Source: Aurantiacibacter marinus (GTDB taxonomy: Bacteria > Pseudomonadota > Alphaproteobacteria > Sphingomonadales > Sphingomonadaceae). From it: a stretch of DNA of 64,000 bases. Location: positions 868,001 through 932,000 of the forward strand of contig NZ_LDCP01000001.1 in NCBI RefSeq assembly GCF_001021555.1. Reading direction: 5' to 3'. Shown here one piece after another: positions 1 through 9,938 of the stretch. The notes beneath the pieces are model-generated. The model did no database searches. It had not been told where the DNA came from and was given only the letters and a program-made list of their open reading frames with translations. The translations under genes and the position numbers were made by a program. Position 1 is the first letter of the stretch. The number at the start of each line of letters is the position of its first letter.

Positions 1-353
1 TATTCGCATAGAGGATGATAATCGACGCGTCCGCTTGGCAGGAAACGGCGGTCCATCAGCTGCGCGAAATAGGCGCTGACCTGCAGGCCACTGGCGAGCG
101 GGAACAGACCTTTGTTGGGGCCGTGAACTTCCGGCACGTCATCCCCGAAGCCCATCGAATTGACGCCATAGAAAGCGCTCGGCTGATGCAGGGCGACAAA
201 CCCATAGGCATCGTTCCAGTGCCCGCCGGGTTTGGCGTGCATGTCCACAATGGTAACATGGCAATCGGGATCTTCATCGAGCAAGGTATCGACGAAGGCG
301 AGACTGACGGCGCCCGCACCAATGATCAGATAGTCGGTGGCAAGATCGGTCAT
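1..353 (-). CDS. FAD/NAD(P)-binding flavoprotein, N-terminal part (runs off the window)
   Basis: Reading from the ATG at 353 toward base 1 gives an open frame with no stop, so the C-terminus lies outside the window. The first residues (TDLATDYLIIGAGAVS) form a Rossmann nucleotide-binding motif, with the third position of the GxGxx(G/A) motif deviating to Ser. Further on, PGGHW and an aromatic stretch resemble flavin-dependent monooxygenase or amine-oxidase-like proteins that bind FAD at the N-terminus. It lies 69 bases downstream of ispG on the same strand and could share its transcript. The substrate cannot be judged from about 117 residues. Confidence 0.75.
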   Translation of the reverse strand, partial: MTDLATDYLIIGAGAVSLAFVDTLLDEDPDCHVTIVDMHAKPGGHWNDAYGFVALHQPSAFYGVNSMGFGDDVPEVHGPNKGLFPLASGLQVSAYFAQLMDRRFLPSGRVDYHPLCE

Positions 354-422
354 ATCGCGGCCCTCGCAGCTTCGAGGCGGAGCCTCTGGATCGTCAAGCT
401 CACGCCGTGCTGCGCTCTGCCG

Positions 423-1577
423 TTATTGTGCTGCCTCGGCATGCGGATCGAACGCGGTGGAAGCGCCGCTTTCTATTTCGGCAGCCTTGGCTTCTACCAG
501 CGAGACAATGTGATCGAGCATACTGTCGCTTTCGACCGTGTGATCGGTAACGCCGGACAGATACACCATGTGCTTGCCCGCGCCGCCGCCGGTAATGCCG
601 ATATCGGTTTCGCGCGCTTCGCCGGGGCCATTGACCACGCAGCCGAGCACGGAAAGGCTCATCGGTGTCTTGATGTGCTCCAGCCGCGCCTCAAGCGCCT
701 CAACCGTGCGGATCACGTCGAAGCCCTGGCGCGAGCAGGATGGGCAGGACACCACCCGAACACCGCGCGTCCGCAGGCCGAGTGCTTTCAGCATCTCAAA
801 CCCGACTTTGACTTCCTGCTCCGGTTCGGCGGACAGGCTGACACGGATCGTGTCGCCAATACCGGCCCACAGCAGGCTGCCGATCCCGATAGACGATTTC
901 ACCGTCCCGCCAATCAAACCGCCAGCCTCTGTGATGCCAAGATGCAGCGGGCAATCGACCGTTTCGGCCAATGAATGATAGGCCGCCACCGCCAGGAACA
1001 CATCGCTGGCCTTCACAGCCACCTTGAATTCATGAAAGTCGTGGTCTTGCAGCAGCTTGATATGATCCAGCGCGCTTTCGACCAGAGCCTCCGGGCAAGG
1101 CTCTCCGTATTTTTCCAGCAGATCCTTTTCCAGGCTGCCCGCATTCACTCCGATACGGATTGCGCAGCCATTGGCCTTGGCCGCGCGGACCACTTCGGCC
1201 ACCCGCTCGCTGGATCCGATGTTGCCCGGATTGATCCGCAGGCAGGCTGCGCCCTTGTCGGCTGCTTCCAGCGCGCGTTTATAATGGAAGTGGATGTCAG
1301 CCACGATCGGTATGCCCGATGCGCGGGTGATCTGATCAAAATTCGCGGTCGATTCCGCCGTCGGGCAGGACACGCGGATAATATCTGCGCCGGCATCTTC
1401 GCAGCGGCGGATCTGGTCGATTGTGGCGCCCACGTCCTCCGTCGGTGTGTTCGTCATCGTTTGTACGGTGATTGGCGCATCGCCGCCAACAGGAACATTT
1501 CCAACCATGATCTGGCGGGATTTGCGGCGGTCTATCATGCGCCACGGGCGCACGGAGGATATGGCGTCTATGGACAT
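423..1577 (-). CDS. ispG: 4-hydroxy-3-methylbut-2-enyl diphosphate synthase (flavodoxin-type)
   Basis: IspG (GcpE) converts 2-C-methyl-D-erythritol 2,4-cyclodiphosphate to HMBPP, the penultimate step of the MEP isoprenoid pathway in the cytosol. The 384-residue product has a TIM-barrel-like N-terminal half and a C-terminal [4Fe-4S] domain. Cluster ligands are visible as C278 and C281 (SCPSC), C313 (GCVVNGPGE) and the glutamate E320. I chose the ATG at 1577 (MSIDAISS). The frame stays open to 1652, but the extra 25 residues have no family character. The family is nearly always single-copy and essential where the MEP route is the only isoprenoid source. Confidence 0.96.
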   Translation of the reverse strand: MSIDAISSVRPWRMIDRRKSRQIMVGNVPVGGDAPITVQTMTNTPTEDVGATIDQIRRCEDAGADIIRVSCPTAESTANFDQITRASGIPIVADIHFHYKRALEAADKGAACLRINPGNIGSSERVAEVVRAAKANGCAIRIGVNAGSLEKDLLEKYGEPCPEALVESALDHIKLLQDHDFHEFKVAVKASDVFLAVAAYHSLAETVDCPLHLGITEAGGLIGGTVKSSIGIGSLLWAGIGDTIRVSLSAEPEQEVKVGFEMLKALGLRTRGVRVVSCPSCSRQGFDVIRTVEALEARLEHIKTPMSLSVLGCVVNGPGEARETDIGITGGGAGKHMVYLSGVTDHTVESDSMLDHIVSLVEAKAAEIESGASTAFDPHAEAAQ

Positions 1578-1743
1578 AGCCGGGGATATAGCGGTCCCGG
1601 TGTGAAGGGGCAATGACACCTGCAGTTTGACTTCGCATATTCTTTGACCCATCGGTGTTCGGGAATTGTTCGTGCGCTAAACACGGTCATTCGGGTCTGC
1701 GTCATGGATTGCTGGGGGGCTGGCATTGTTTGCAAATCCGACG

Positions 1744-3039
1744 ATGACGGATGGCCGCAAAATGCGGTTATCGACCATTTTAATCCTTTATCTAGCGCAA
1801 GGCATTCCCATCGGACTGCTCGAATTTGCCATTCCGGCGTGGATGGCAGCGAACAGCGCGACTGCAGCTGAAATCGGCTTCGTCATAGGCATGGCGTCAA
1901 TCCCGTGGAGCCTCAAATTCATCAATGGCGCGCTCATGGACCGCTATGCTTTTCTGCCAATGGGGAGACGACGGGCATGGCTGATCGGCGCACAGACTGT
2001 CATCGTTGCAAGTCTCTTGATCTGCGCGCTCCTTGGACCAGGGCCGCGCGATGAAGTCATCCTCGGGGGAATTGCGTTCGTGGTAAGTCTTGCGGTGGTT
2101 TTCCAGGATGTCGCCGCAGACGCACTGGCTGTAGATATCGCGGATGAGGGTGAGCGAGGCTACACCGGTGGCCTGATGGCCGGAGGCCAGTCATTGGGCA
2201 TCGCTATTGCCGCGGCATTGGCAGGCACCATCATCTACCTTTTCGGCGTGGGCGCAGCTTATATTGCGTGCGCGGCCCTTATCGCAGTCGTCACTGCCTA
2301 TCTGGTGTGGGTAAGAGAACGGACCGGTGAACGGCGCCTTCCGTGGAGTCCCGGAAAATCACACGCTGCAAGCCTGGCCATTCAGGCCGACAACTGGTTT
2401 GTCTTGATCAAAGACGCGTTTCGCAATCTGTGGCAAAAGGACAGCATCATATGGTCTGGCGCGCTTTTCTTGCGCGGGATGGGCTATGGAACGATGGTGA
2501 TTGCGACCCCGCTGATCGCGGCCAATTACGCAGGCTGGAACGAAGCACAAATAGGGACTGCGAACGGCACTGCGCAGCTATTGGCAGCCATTTGCGCGAT
2601 GACAGTCGGCGGCTACTTGTGCACCAAACTTGGCGCCAAGCGTTTCCAGATCATGAGCTTCGCCGCATTTGTTGCGGCTGTGATCGGTTTCGTCCTGATG
2701 GAAGAATTTTGGCACCTTAGCGCGATGGTCTGGGCAATAATTGTCGGGTGGTCGGTGCTTTACGTTATCGTCGGAACGCCGATGTCTGCCATTGTGATGG
2801 CATTTTGCGATCCCAAGACCGGTGCGACACAGTTTTCGATCTATATGGCCTTCGTGAATCAGGGCACAAGTTTTGCCGGTTTCACTTTTGCCATACTGGC
2901 GGGAGCGGGCGGTGTGCAACTGACCCTGATTGCCCTTGCGGCAGCTTTCAGCGTCGCGCTCTGTCTAACGTGGCTCATTTCCTTGCCGACCAGAAAAGCC
3001 GTTGATGAACTCCCGATCGAGGTATCAGCAGTTGGTTGA
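1744..3039 (+). CDS. MFS transporter, PAT/AmpG-like family
   Basis: A hydrophobic protein of about 431 residues with roughly 12 predicted membrane segments. The N-terminal YLAQGIPIGLL and the loop LMDRYAFLPMGRRRAW are typical of the peptide/acetyl-CoA transporter (PAT) branch of the major facilitator superfamily, which includes AmpG muropeptide permeases. The substrate is unknown: AmpG-like muropeptide uptake is possible, but no ampD, ampC or nag gene is adjacent. Start choice is uncertain. The ATG at 1744 gives MTDGRK, while 1762 also fits and removes only six residues. It is followed by zntB on the same strand after 46 bases. Confidence 0.85.
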   Translation: MTDGRKMRLSTILILYLAQGIPIGLLEFAIPAWMAANSATAAEIGFVIGMASIPWSLKFINGALMDRYAFLPMGRRRAWLIGAQTVIVASLLICALLGPGPRDEVILGGIAFVVSLAVVFQDVAADALAVDIADEGERGYTGGLMAGGQSLGIAIAAALAGTIIYLFGVGAAYIACAALIAVVTAYLVWVRERTGERRLPWSPGKSHAASLAIQADNWFVLIKDAFRNLWQKDSIIWSGALFLRGMGYGTMVIATPLIAANYAGWNEAQIGTANGTAQLLAAICAMTVGGYLCTKLGAKRFQIMSFAAFVAAVIGFVLMEEFWHLSAMVWAIIVGWSVLYVIVGTPMSAIVMAFCDPKTGATQFSIYMAFVNQGTSFAGFTFAILAGAGGVQLTLIALAAAFSVALCLTWLISLPTRKAVDELPIEVSAVG

Positions 3040-3085
3040 ACAGCTGCCGCATGACAGCAGAGCATCAAGCGGCTAAGTCTCGAAA

Positions 3086-4090
3086 ATGACTTCCTTGTCG
3101 ATCGATAATCAGAAACTTGATGGCCCTCTGCTATTCGCCCGGGTGCTGGATGGTGCAGGCGGCGGACGAAAAATCAGCTGGGACGAGGCAAGGGATTGGC
3201 AACCGGCAAGCGCTGCCGAAGTGCTCTGGATGCATCTTTGCCGCAGCGAGGCCGGCATCCAGGAATGGCTGGAAGAACAGCTGCGCATTCCCGAACCGAC
3301 GGCCGAACTTCTGGTCAGCAATGAGACGCGGCCCCGCGCATTTGTGGAAGGCCAGGCATTGGTGGCCACTTTGCGCGGGATCAATTTCAATCCGGGCGCC
3401 CAGCCGGAAGACATGGTTGCGCTGCAATTGTGGTGCGATGGACAAAGGCTTGTCACGCTGCGCCGCAGTCCGCTGCAGAGTCCGCGCGATGTGCTCGCTA
3501 CTATCGACAACAAGACTGGCCCGCGTGATGCTGGCCGCATCATTACCGAAATCGTCGAAGCGCTGATCAACCGGATGAACTCCTCCATTGTCGATATGAA
3601 TTCAGTGATCGACGAAATGGAGGACGCGGGCTCCGGTGCGGATACCGACACCACTCTGGCCCGCATTGCCACTATCCGCCGCAACTGCCTTGCGCTGCAA
3701 CGCCATATGGCTCCTCAACATGAAGCCCTGGAAAACATTTCACGAAGTGCCCCGGCTTGGTTTGAAGCTGATGATCGCCGCGAAATCGCCGAAAGCATTG
3801 ACCGGCTGCGCCGCTTTCTCGAGGATATCAATATCTCCAAGGAAAGTGTTCTGGTGCTGCAGGATGATATCCGCGCCCGATCGCTCGCCAGTTCGGAACG
3901 CACAAACTATTTGCTGACTATTGTTGCGGCTATTTTCCTGCCTTTGGGGTTCCTGACGGGCCTGATGGGTATCAATGTCGGCGGAATGCCGGGAATTGAT
4001 AATCCCGACGGCTTCTGGATCGTCACCGGTCTATGCGGTGCGATATTGACCATGCAATTGCTGCTGTTCTGGAAGTGGAAATGGCTGTGA
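3086..4090 (+). CDS. zntB: CorA-family zinc transporter ZntB
   Basis: A 334-residue CorA superfamily protein with a long soluble N-terminal domain and two C-terminal membrane helices. The signature after the first helix is GLMGINVGGMPG: the GIN version of the CorA GMN motif followed by VGGMPG marks the ZntB subfamily. ZntB homologues move Zn2+ across the inner membrane, and recent work favours proton-coupled uptake. The very C-terminus is basic and aromatic (FWKWKWL), as in other CorA-type proteins. It sits 32 bases upstream of a Kef-type antiporter gene, so the two cation transporters may be co-transcribed. Confidence 0.9.
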   Translation: MTSLSIDNQKLDGPLLFARVLDGAGGGRKISWDEARDWQPASAAEVLWMHLCRSEAGIQEWLEEQLRIPEPTAELLVSNETRPRAFVEGQALVATLRGINFNPGAQPEDMVALQLWCDGQRLVTLRRSPLQSPRDVLATIDNKTGPRDAGRIITEIVEALINRMNSSIVDMNSVIDEMEDAGSGADTDTTLARIATIRRNCLALQRHMAPQHEALENISRSAPAWFEADDRREIAESIDRLRRFLEDINISKESVLVLQDDIRARSLASSERTNYLLTIVAAIFLPLGFLTGLMGINVGGMPGIDNPDGFWIVTGLCGAILTMQLLLFWKWKWL

Positions 4091-4122
4091 CCGGCACCAG
4101 GCGACGATAGGGGCGAAGGCTG

Positions 4123-5880
4123 ATGGAACAACACGGCGGATTGATGCTGCGCGATGCGCTGCTGATGCTGGGCTTCGCCTTGGTGGCCGTTCTGGCATTT
4201 CGCCGGGCGGGATTGGGCGCAACATTGGGGTATCTGGTTGCAGGCGCATTGCTGGGCCCGCAAGTTTTCGGACTGGTTGGCAATGCAGAGGAAATGGCCA
4301 CGGTTGCTGAACTGGGCATTGTGATGCTGCTGTTCGTGGTCGGTCTGGAACTGAGCCCGGCGCGGTTGTGGCGCATGAAGCACCTGATCTTCGGCCTTGG
4401 CCTGACGCAAGTTGTGGCCTGCGGGCTGGCAGTCACGGCGACTGTTCTGGCGCTGACCGGGTATACGACAGCGGCTGCGCTGGCGATCGGCCTGCCACTG
4501 GGGCTGTCCTCCACCGCGCAGGTTTTGCCGATGCTGCAATCGGCCGGGCGGATGCGTACGCCCTTTGGTGAAAAAGCCTTCGGTATCCTGTTGTTTCAGG
4601 ACCTTTCGATCATCCCGCTGATCACGATTGTTGCCGCCATGAGCCGCAATCCAGCGACCGAAACCGGACCATCGGGATGGATGCTGGCGTTGATTACCGT
4701 GGGCGCGATTGCCGGGCTGATCCTTGCGGGCAGGCTGATTATTCGTCCGCTGTTCCGCCTGATCGGTAAATTGGGAGAGCGAGAGCTGTTCGTTGTTGCC
4801 GCGCTCTTCACCGTGCTTGCCAGCGCCTATGTGATGCAGGCGCTCGGGTTATCCGCCGCGCTGGGTGCCTTCATCGCCGGTGTCATGCTGGCCGATACGC
4901 CGTTTCGCCACGAGCTGGAGGCGGACATCGAACCGTTCCGGTCCATCCTGCTCGGACTGTTCTTCGTGGCAGTCGGTATGATGCTTGACCTTGGCGCGGT
5001 AGCAGAACAACCGCTGTTTGTGGTCGGATTTGCTGCACTGCTGATCATTGTGAAAACGGCTATCATTACCTGTCTTGGGTTGCTGGCGAAGATGACCTGG
5101 CGCGCCGCTCTCGCGCTGGGCTTGCTGCTTAGTCAAGGCGGTGAGTTTGCCTTTGTGCTCTACACTACCGCGCAAAACGCGATGCTTATCGAGCAGGAAA
5201 CCGCCAGCGTGTTCGGGGCGATTGTGACCCTGTCCATGGCCGCCACACCATTCCTGATGATGGCCACAGCGCGCATCCGGAAAGAGCCCGGTGGGGAGGA
5301 AGAAACCCGCGAAGGCCCGCAGGCTGACGGCGCTGGCGCCCTGATTGTGGGCTACGGGCGGTTCGGCCAGAGCGTTTCCAACACGCTGCGCGCCGGCGGA
5401 CTTTCCGTAACCGTGATCGACAAGAATGCCGAACAGATCGACATTGCGGAGGAGTTTGGCAGCAAGGTCTACTACGGCGATGGCACGCGAATGGATCTGT
5501 TGCGGCAAGCAGGCGGGGCAGAGGCGCAATTGATCATGTTCTGCATGGATGAAGTGCCGGACGCGGAATTGATCGAAGCTGTGCACGAAACATTCCCCGA
5601 TGCGTTGATCTATGTGCGCGGGTTCGACCGCCGATCAGTGATCGCTCTTGCCGAAACAAGCGCCGAATATGTCGTGCGCGAAGTCCACGAATCCGCAATC
5701 TATATGGCACGGATCGCGCTGGAGAAGATCGGACTGAGCGAGGAGGAAATGGACCGCGCAGAGGCCACCTATCGGAAGAACGACCAGCAACGCATGGAGG
5801 TCCAGATCGAAAGCGGCGACATTTACGCAGCTCAGGAAATGACGCGCAAACAACAGAGCGAATTGCGCGGCGAGAACTGA
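4123..5880 (+). CDS. KefB/KefC/YbaL-type cation:proton antiporter with TrkA-N domain
   Basis: A 585-residue CPA2 antiporter. Residues about 1-390 carry some 12 hydrophobic segments of the Na+/H+ exchanger fold, including the conserved acidic region of the ion path. Residues about 405-520 form a TrkA-N (RCK/KTN) nucleotide-binding domain beginning ALIVGYGRFGQS with a GxGxxG motif. The acidic, helical tail after the RCK domain is usual for this class. Family members export K+ or Na+ in exchange for protons, gated by NAD(H) or glutathione adducts. No KefF/KefG ancillary gene is adjacent, so glutathione gating is not supported here. A GGGGCGAAGG ribosome site precedes the ATG. Confidence 0.92.
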   Translation: MEQHGGLMLRDALLMLGFALVAVLAFRRAGLGATLGYLVAGALLGPQVFGLVGNAEEMATVAELGIVMLLFVVGLELSPARLWRMKHLIFGLGLTQVVACGLAVTATVLALTGYTTAAALAIGLPLGLSSTAQVLPMLQSAGRMRTPFGEKAFGILLFQDLSIIPLITIVAAMSRNPATETGPSGWMLALITVGAIAGLILAGRLIIRPLFRLIGKLGERELFVVAALFTVLASAYVMQALGLSAALGAFIAGVMLADTPFRHELEADIEPFRSILLGLFFVAVGMMLDLGAVAEQPLFVVGFAALLIIVKTAIITCLGLLAKMTWRAALALGLLLSQGGEFAFVLYTTAQNAMLIEQETASVFGAIVTLSMAATPFLMMATARIRKEPGGEEETREGPQADGAGALIVGYGRFGQSVSNTLRAGGLSVTVIDKNAEQIDIAEEFGSKVYYGDGTRMDLLRQAGGAEAQLIMFCMDEVPDAELIEAVHETFPDALIYVRGFDRRSVIALAETSAEYVVREVHESAIYMARIALEKIGLSEEEMDRAEATYRKNDQQRMEVQIESGDIYAAQEMTRKQQSELRGEN

Positions 5881-5889
5881 TCTTCAGCC

Positions 5890-7140
5890 CTATCCGCGGG
5901 TACTTCCGCCGAGCAGGAATTGCTGGGCGGCAACGATCGGGAGCGGGCGCGAATAGAGATAGCCCTGACCGCAATCGACGCCCAGATTTTTCATCGCCCG
6001 CGCTTCGTGTTCGGTTTCGATACCTTCCGCGACGACGATGCAACCGATTTCGCTGGCCAGCCTCACCAGCGCTGCAGTCATTGCCTTTCGGGCCGGATCG
6101 GCCTCGATGCCGCGCGTAAGCACCATATCCATCTTCAGGATATCCGGTTGCAGATCGACAATATGACGCAGCCCGGAATAGCCCGTTCCCACGTCATCGA
6201 TCGCAATCCTGGCGTAGGCTTTCAGTGCGGCAATTTCCCGGGCCAGCTCTTCAAAGTCGGTGACCTGACAGTGTTCTGTGATTTCCACCACAAGGTTTTT
6301 CGTCTCTACCGTTTCGAGCAATTCGCGCAGGACGCCGGATGCCACGGTGGCGGGTGAAACGTTGATCGTGGCGTACATGTGATCCGGAATATGGGACAAT
6401 GAATCGAGCGCGCAGCGCACAGCGGTCATTTCCAGTTCCTTGCCAAGTCCCACCAGTTCTGCATCGTCGAACCAGGCATCAGGCCCGCGCTTTGTCAGAT
6501 CGGGGAACCGTGAGAGGCATTCAACGCCAACCGGCTCACCGGTTTTCAAAGAAATAATCGGCTGCTGGAAAGTCGACACGCCGTGACCGTCAAGCATGGA
6601 TTCGACACGCTTTCGAGCCTCCATGAGACTCATCTCGCTTTCCAGCGAACTTTCGATCCGCTCTGCCGCAAGGCTGGCAAAGCTTTTGAGGATCGACAGG
6701 TCACGCTCGTTCATTGTGCGGTCGGGAGTTCGTCCCAAGGCGCAAAAGCTGCCCCAGACCGTGCCGTCTGCCAGTCTGAGCGGAGTGTTTACGTGACAGC
6801 CGACAGGCAGGAAATCCGTGATCGGCATGTCCCGCGTCATCGGATGATCGGCAGGGTCCTGGATCAATTCGGGCAAGCGGCCTTGCAGTACGTTCCAGCA
6901 ATAGGTTCCTTCGCGGTCCTCTCGAAAACCCGGCCCCATCGGCAATTCCAGATCGGAACTGACATGGGTGAGCTCGCGTTGGCGGTTTTCGATGTAGCGC
7001 GATACGAACGCGATCTCGACGCCGAGATGCCCGCGCACACTCGCCAAAATGCGATCAATCGAGGAGTCGGACACCAGCTCATAGGGAAGCGGTGATGCAG
7101 GTGCCTCGAATTCGGGCAGGATATGAGCGACATTGGCCAT
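5890..7140 (-). CDS. GAF-EAL cyclic-di-GMP phosphodiesterase
   Basis: A 416-residue cytosolic signalling protein. Residues about 15-165 are a GAF sensor domain and about 170-410 an EAL domain. The EAL signature reads ECL (VGVECLSRF) with the metal-binding Glu kept. Other catalytic blocks are intact: an Asn in INVSP, Glu in EITEH, the DDVGTGYS loop, the Lys in ILKMD and the Glu in AEGIE. It is therefore expected to hydrolyse c-di-GMP to pGpG. No GGDEF domain is present. It is convergent with the antiporter gene, with stop codons about 10 bases apart. The GAF ligand is unknown. Confidence 0.9.
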   Translation of the reverse strand: MANVAHILPEFEAPASPLPYELVSDSSIDRILASVRGHLGVEIAFVSRYIENRQRELTHVSSDLELPMGPGFREDREGTYCWNVLQGRLPELIQDPADHPMTRDMPITDFLPVGCHVNTPLRLADGTVWGSFCALGRTPDRTMNERDLSILKSFASLAAERIESSLESEMSLMEARKRVESMLDGHGVSTFQQPIISLKTGEPVGVECLSRFPDLTKRGPDAWFDDAELVGLGKELEMTAVRCALDSLSHIPDHMYATINVSPATVASGVLRELLETVETKNLVVEITEHCQVTDFEELAREIAALKAYARIAIDDVGTGYSGLRHIVDLQPDILKMDMVLTRGIEADPARKAMTAALVRLASEIGCIVVAEGIETEHEARAMKNLGVDCGQGYLYSRPLPIVAAQQFLLGGSTRG

Positions 7141-7201
7141 ACATCGGCTTGTGCAGGAAAACCCCTAAGGCTCGCTTAACTGCGATGCTTGGCGGAGGTG
7201 G

Positions 7202-7747
7202 TCAAAGCCGCAGTTCGTAAAGGAACTCGTCGTCACGGTGCAGGCCGACCCAAAAATCGATATCGGCGATCTTGGTAAAGCCATAACGGGCGTAAAATCG
7301 CTGCGCGCCGAAATTTTCGCTCCATACTGACAGTTGGATGGCATCACATTGGCGCGTCCTGGCCTCTGCAAGTGCCCATTCCATCAGCGCGCCGCCAATG
7401 CCCTCACCTATGCGATCAGGGTCGCAGTACAGCTGACCCAGACCAAGCGGATTGGCAGCATCCGAAAGCTCCTCATATCCGCTCGGCTGCTTGATTTTGA
7501 CAAAGCCTGTCAGTGCGCCGTCCTCGCTGTCCTGTGCAAGCCGGTGCGTGACCGCAGGATCGGCGATTTCGGCAGCTACAGCCTCCACCGAATAGGCTTG
7601 ATCCAGAAAAATGCCGAGGTCTTCCGTCCGGTACAGATGTGCAAAGGCCGCACAAAAGCTCGTCCTCCCCAAATGGGCGAGGTTTTCGGCATCCGATAAA
7701 GAAGCGGGGCGCAGGATCATCATCCTGCGCCCCGTATCCTTATTCAT
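7202..7747 (-). CDS. GNAT-family N-acetyltransferase
   Basis: A single-domain GNAT fold of about 172-181 residues. Typical elements are the N-terminal ILRPAS strand, the acetyl-CoA loop region GQLYCDPDRIGEGIGGALM and the C-terminal GAQRFYARYGF, which places the Tyr used by many GNATs for thiolate stabilisation. The second and third in-frame ATG (7723, 7720) have family-like N-termini, so the true start may be there rather than at 7747. The substrate cannot be predicted. Neighbours on the same strand do not suggest a pathway. Confidence 0.82.
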   Translation of the reverse strand: MNKDTGRRMMILRPASLSDAENLAHLGRTSFCAAFAHLYRTEDLGIFLDQAYSVEAVAAEIADPAVTHRLAQDSEDGALTGFVKIKQPSGYEELSDAANPLGLGQLYCDPDRIGEGIGGALMEWALAEARTRQCDAIQLSVWSENFGAQRFYARYGFTKIADIDFWVGLHRDDEFLYELRL

Positions 7748-7793
7748 GGCCGGTCGTAAAGATCAGGCCGTTATCGACTTGGTGAGTGGGCGA

Positions 7794-8963
7794 TTACTCA
7801 CCCTTGCCAATCGTGCGATCCCATTCTTCCAGCTTCTTGGCGGCCCATTCGCGGCCACCAAGGCCGAAGGCGAGGGCGCCTGCGACAGATGCACCAATCA
7901 CAAGCGCGCTAAAGGCGGTCTCGGTGATGATTTCCCCGACGCCGGTATAGCTGAGGCCCATGAAGGTGAAGATTATCACAGTAGCCCAGCGCACAATCAT
8001 GCCGGGTGTGCCGCCAATCAGTTTGCCAAGCATATTGGCGATCAGGAAGCCTGCACCGATTACAACTGCGCCAAAGACCACGCGGCCACCAAGTTCGAGC
8101 ACCTCGTTCAGGATCGCGGTAAGCTCGGGGAAGCCGAGCATACGTGTCGCGGCGATCGCGAAGAACAGGATAATGGCGATCTGCACAACGCGGGCGATGA
8201 TGCCCGATGCGCTGGTGCCTTCGCCAACAAGGCCGGTTGCACTGAGCGAACGGTCAACACCAAGACCAGCCAGCAGCTCTGTCAGGATTCCGACCACGAA
8301 CTTGCTGATCACATAACCAAGGCCGAGCAGGACCGCGGCAGCAATGATGCGCGGGATGGCAGCCATGATCATATTCAGCATCTCTGTCGCCGGACCGGAG
8401 ATCGATGCGATATTCAGCACGCCCAGCGCGCCGATGGCGACAGGGATGGCGATGAAGATGTAGGCGATAGTTCCCAGCGTCTTGCTGATCGCTGTGCTGC
8501 CGGTGACTTCTTCCACATTGCCTGCGCTTGCCGTATTGGCGAAGCGGTCAACATTGAGTGTCTGCGCCGTTGTCACCACGATATCGCGGACGATACCTGC
8601 GATCATGAAGCCGACATAGGCGAGAATGCCCGCGCCGATCAGGTTCGGCACGAAGGCCACAACGTTTTCAAGCAACGAGTTGATCGGACCGGCAACTGCA
8701 TTCAAGTTGAGCACTTGAAGGACAGCGAGAAGGCCGAACAGCCAGATAAAGAGCGAGACGATCTTGCCGAGCGAAACGCCGACGCTTTCGCCAGAAGCCG
8801 TGCCGCGCTGAAGCAGCGGAACAGCATCTACGAGCTTGGCAAAGGCCCATTTGGCGGCCTTGGCGAGAAGCCATGTGACGATGAGAATTGCGACTGCGAA
8901 CCCGACCTTCTCTGCGATCTGCATCGCAAGATCGGGGTCAAAGCTTAGGCTTGAGCTTGGCAT
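7794..8963 (-). CDS. Mechanosensitive-channel-like membrane protein with TM-helix repeats
   Basis: A 389-residue, highly hydrophobic protein with repeated units resembling the conserved TM-helix domain found beside MscS-type channels. The repeats appear around GIVRDIVV, GYVISKFVVGIL and GFLIANMLGKLIGG, each a helix rich in Gly/Ala and Val/Ile. The soluble MscS beta-domain that normally follows the pore helix is not visible, and the C-terminus ends shortly after ALAFGLGGREWA, itself reminiscent of an MscS pore helix. It is likely an inner-membrane channel or channel-like protein for osmotic balance. An AGGGGA ribosome site lies upstream of the ATG at 8963. Confidence 0.78.
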   Translation of the reverse strand: MPSSSLSFDPDLAMQIAEKVGFAVAILIVTWLLAKAAKWAFAKLVDAVPLLQRGTASGESVGVSLGKIVSLFIWLFGLLAVLQVLNLNAVAGPINSLLENVVAFVPNLIGAGILAYVGFMIAGIVRDIVVTTAQTLNVDRFANTASAGNVEEVTGSTAISKTLGTIAYIFIAIPVAIGALGVLNIASISGPATEMLNMIMAAIPRIIAAAVLLGLGYVISKFVVGILTELLAGLGVDRSLSATGLVGEGTSASGIIARVVQIAIILFFAIAATRMLGFPELTAILNEVLELGGRVVFGAVVIGAGFLIANMLGKLIGGTPGMIVRWATVIIFTFMGLSYTGVGEIITETAFSALVIGASVAGALAFGLGGREWAAKKLEEWDRTIGKGE

Positions 8964-9050
8964 TTATATGTCCCCTGTTCTGATTATGCTGCCCCTATAC
9001 CATGCCAGGGGGCAAACGGCTAACGCATTGCCGGAATATTTTACAATAGC

Positions 9051-9938
9051 TTACGAGTGTTTGTCGCGCTTTCGCTTGCCAAATCGCATTCCGCTTTCCA
9101 GATGTCCGCGCAGCGCAGCATAGAACGCACCAAGAAATTCGCGTTCGTCACCCCGGCCAAGCTGCCAGCCGATCTTTGCGGTGATGGCATCCGCCACATC
9201 GCGCAGCGCCTCGGGCTGGTTCTGCCGCAAGACCTTTTCCAGAACCTGCAGTTCGTGTTCGCCGTAAACCGACAGTTCCTCTGCACCGAAACGGTAATCC
9301 GTGCTGCGATCCGGGGCGAGAGACATGGCCTCCTTCAACTTTGCAGATTGCGCTTCCACAACCCAGGTTCCCGCAACAAGATCACCGGCGCGCAAGGCAT
9401 CCTTGTTGAAGAACGGGAAGGTCACGAACACGGCAAGCCAGAAGAATGCAGCCAGTCCCGCAATGCCGCCTTGCCCTCCGCCGCCAAACAGAAAGAAGAG
9501 CGGCAGGAACACTTCCACATCGCGCACCAGATTGCGGGCAATCACCATTTCTGCCGTGAGCCGCCCGCCATCGCGTGCAGCGACGCGCAGGCCCAATAGG
9601 CGTTTGCCCGGAGTTGCTCCTCTTGGCCCCAGCTCGAACCACAGGAAATAACCGTACCGGGCAAGGAACATGAACAGGATAATCAGCACAATGATCAGTT
9701 CAAGCACCGGATTGGCGTTGGTCGTATTGGCCAGATCGAAAACGCCGAAGCCGATTGCGCCCAGAACCACGAAGAACACAATCACGCCAATGACAATAAA
9801 TGTCAGGTCGAGCAGGAGGGCGCCTGCACGGTTGCCGCGGCTGCCCACGGTGAGCGGCAAGGCAAGGCCCTCTGGCGTTACCAGCATGCGGTCGCGCTTG
9901 CCCGGCTCACCGCGCGTCATGCCCAGCGCCGCGTTCAA
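9051..9938 (-). CDS. RDD-family membrane protein, last gene of the MoxR operon
   Basis: A 295-residue protein with an RDD domain at residues about 25-200. The R...D...D signature positions are visible (NRAGALLLDLTFI and RNLVRDVEVF), with TPGKRLLGL, the most typical RDD motif, between. Three or four helices are predicted, followed by a soluble, charged C-terminal region of about 100 residues. RDD proteins are poorly characterised, and some act as sodium/proton antiporters. The start overlaps the stop of the SpoIIM-like gene by four bases (ATGA), so it is translated with that operon. Confidence 0.85.
   Translation of the reverse strand: MNAALGMTRGEPGKRDRMLVTPEGLALPLTVGSRGNRAGALLLDLTFIVIGVIVFFVVLGAIGFGVFDLANTTNANPVLELIIVLIILFMFLARYGYFLWFELGPRGATPGKRLLGLRVAARDGGRLTAEMVIARNLVRDVEVFLPLFFLFGGGGQGGIAGLAAFFWLAVFVTFPFFNKDALRAGDLVAGTWVVEAQSAKLKEAMSLAPDRSTDYRFGAEELSVYGEHELQVLEKVLRQNQPEALRDVADAITAKIGWQLGRGDEREFLGAFYAALRGHLESGMRFGKRKRDKHS

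Noticed and set aside
7611-8948. Long plus-strand open frame (445 codons) opposite the TM-helix channel-like gene
   Set aside because: Charged, Asp/His-rich sequence with no family character; it is the shadow of the hydrophobic minus-strand gene, which has clear membrane repeats and a ribosome site.
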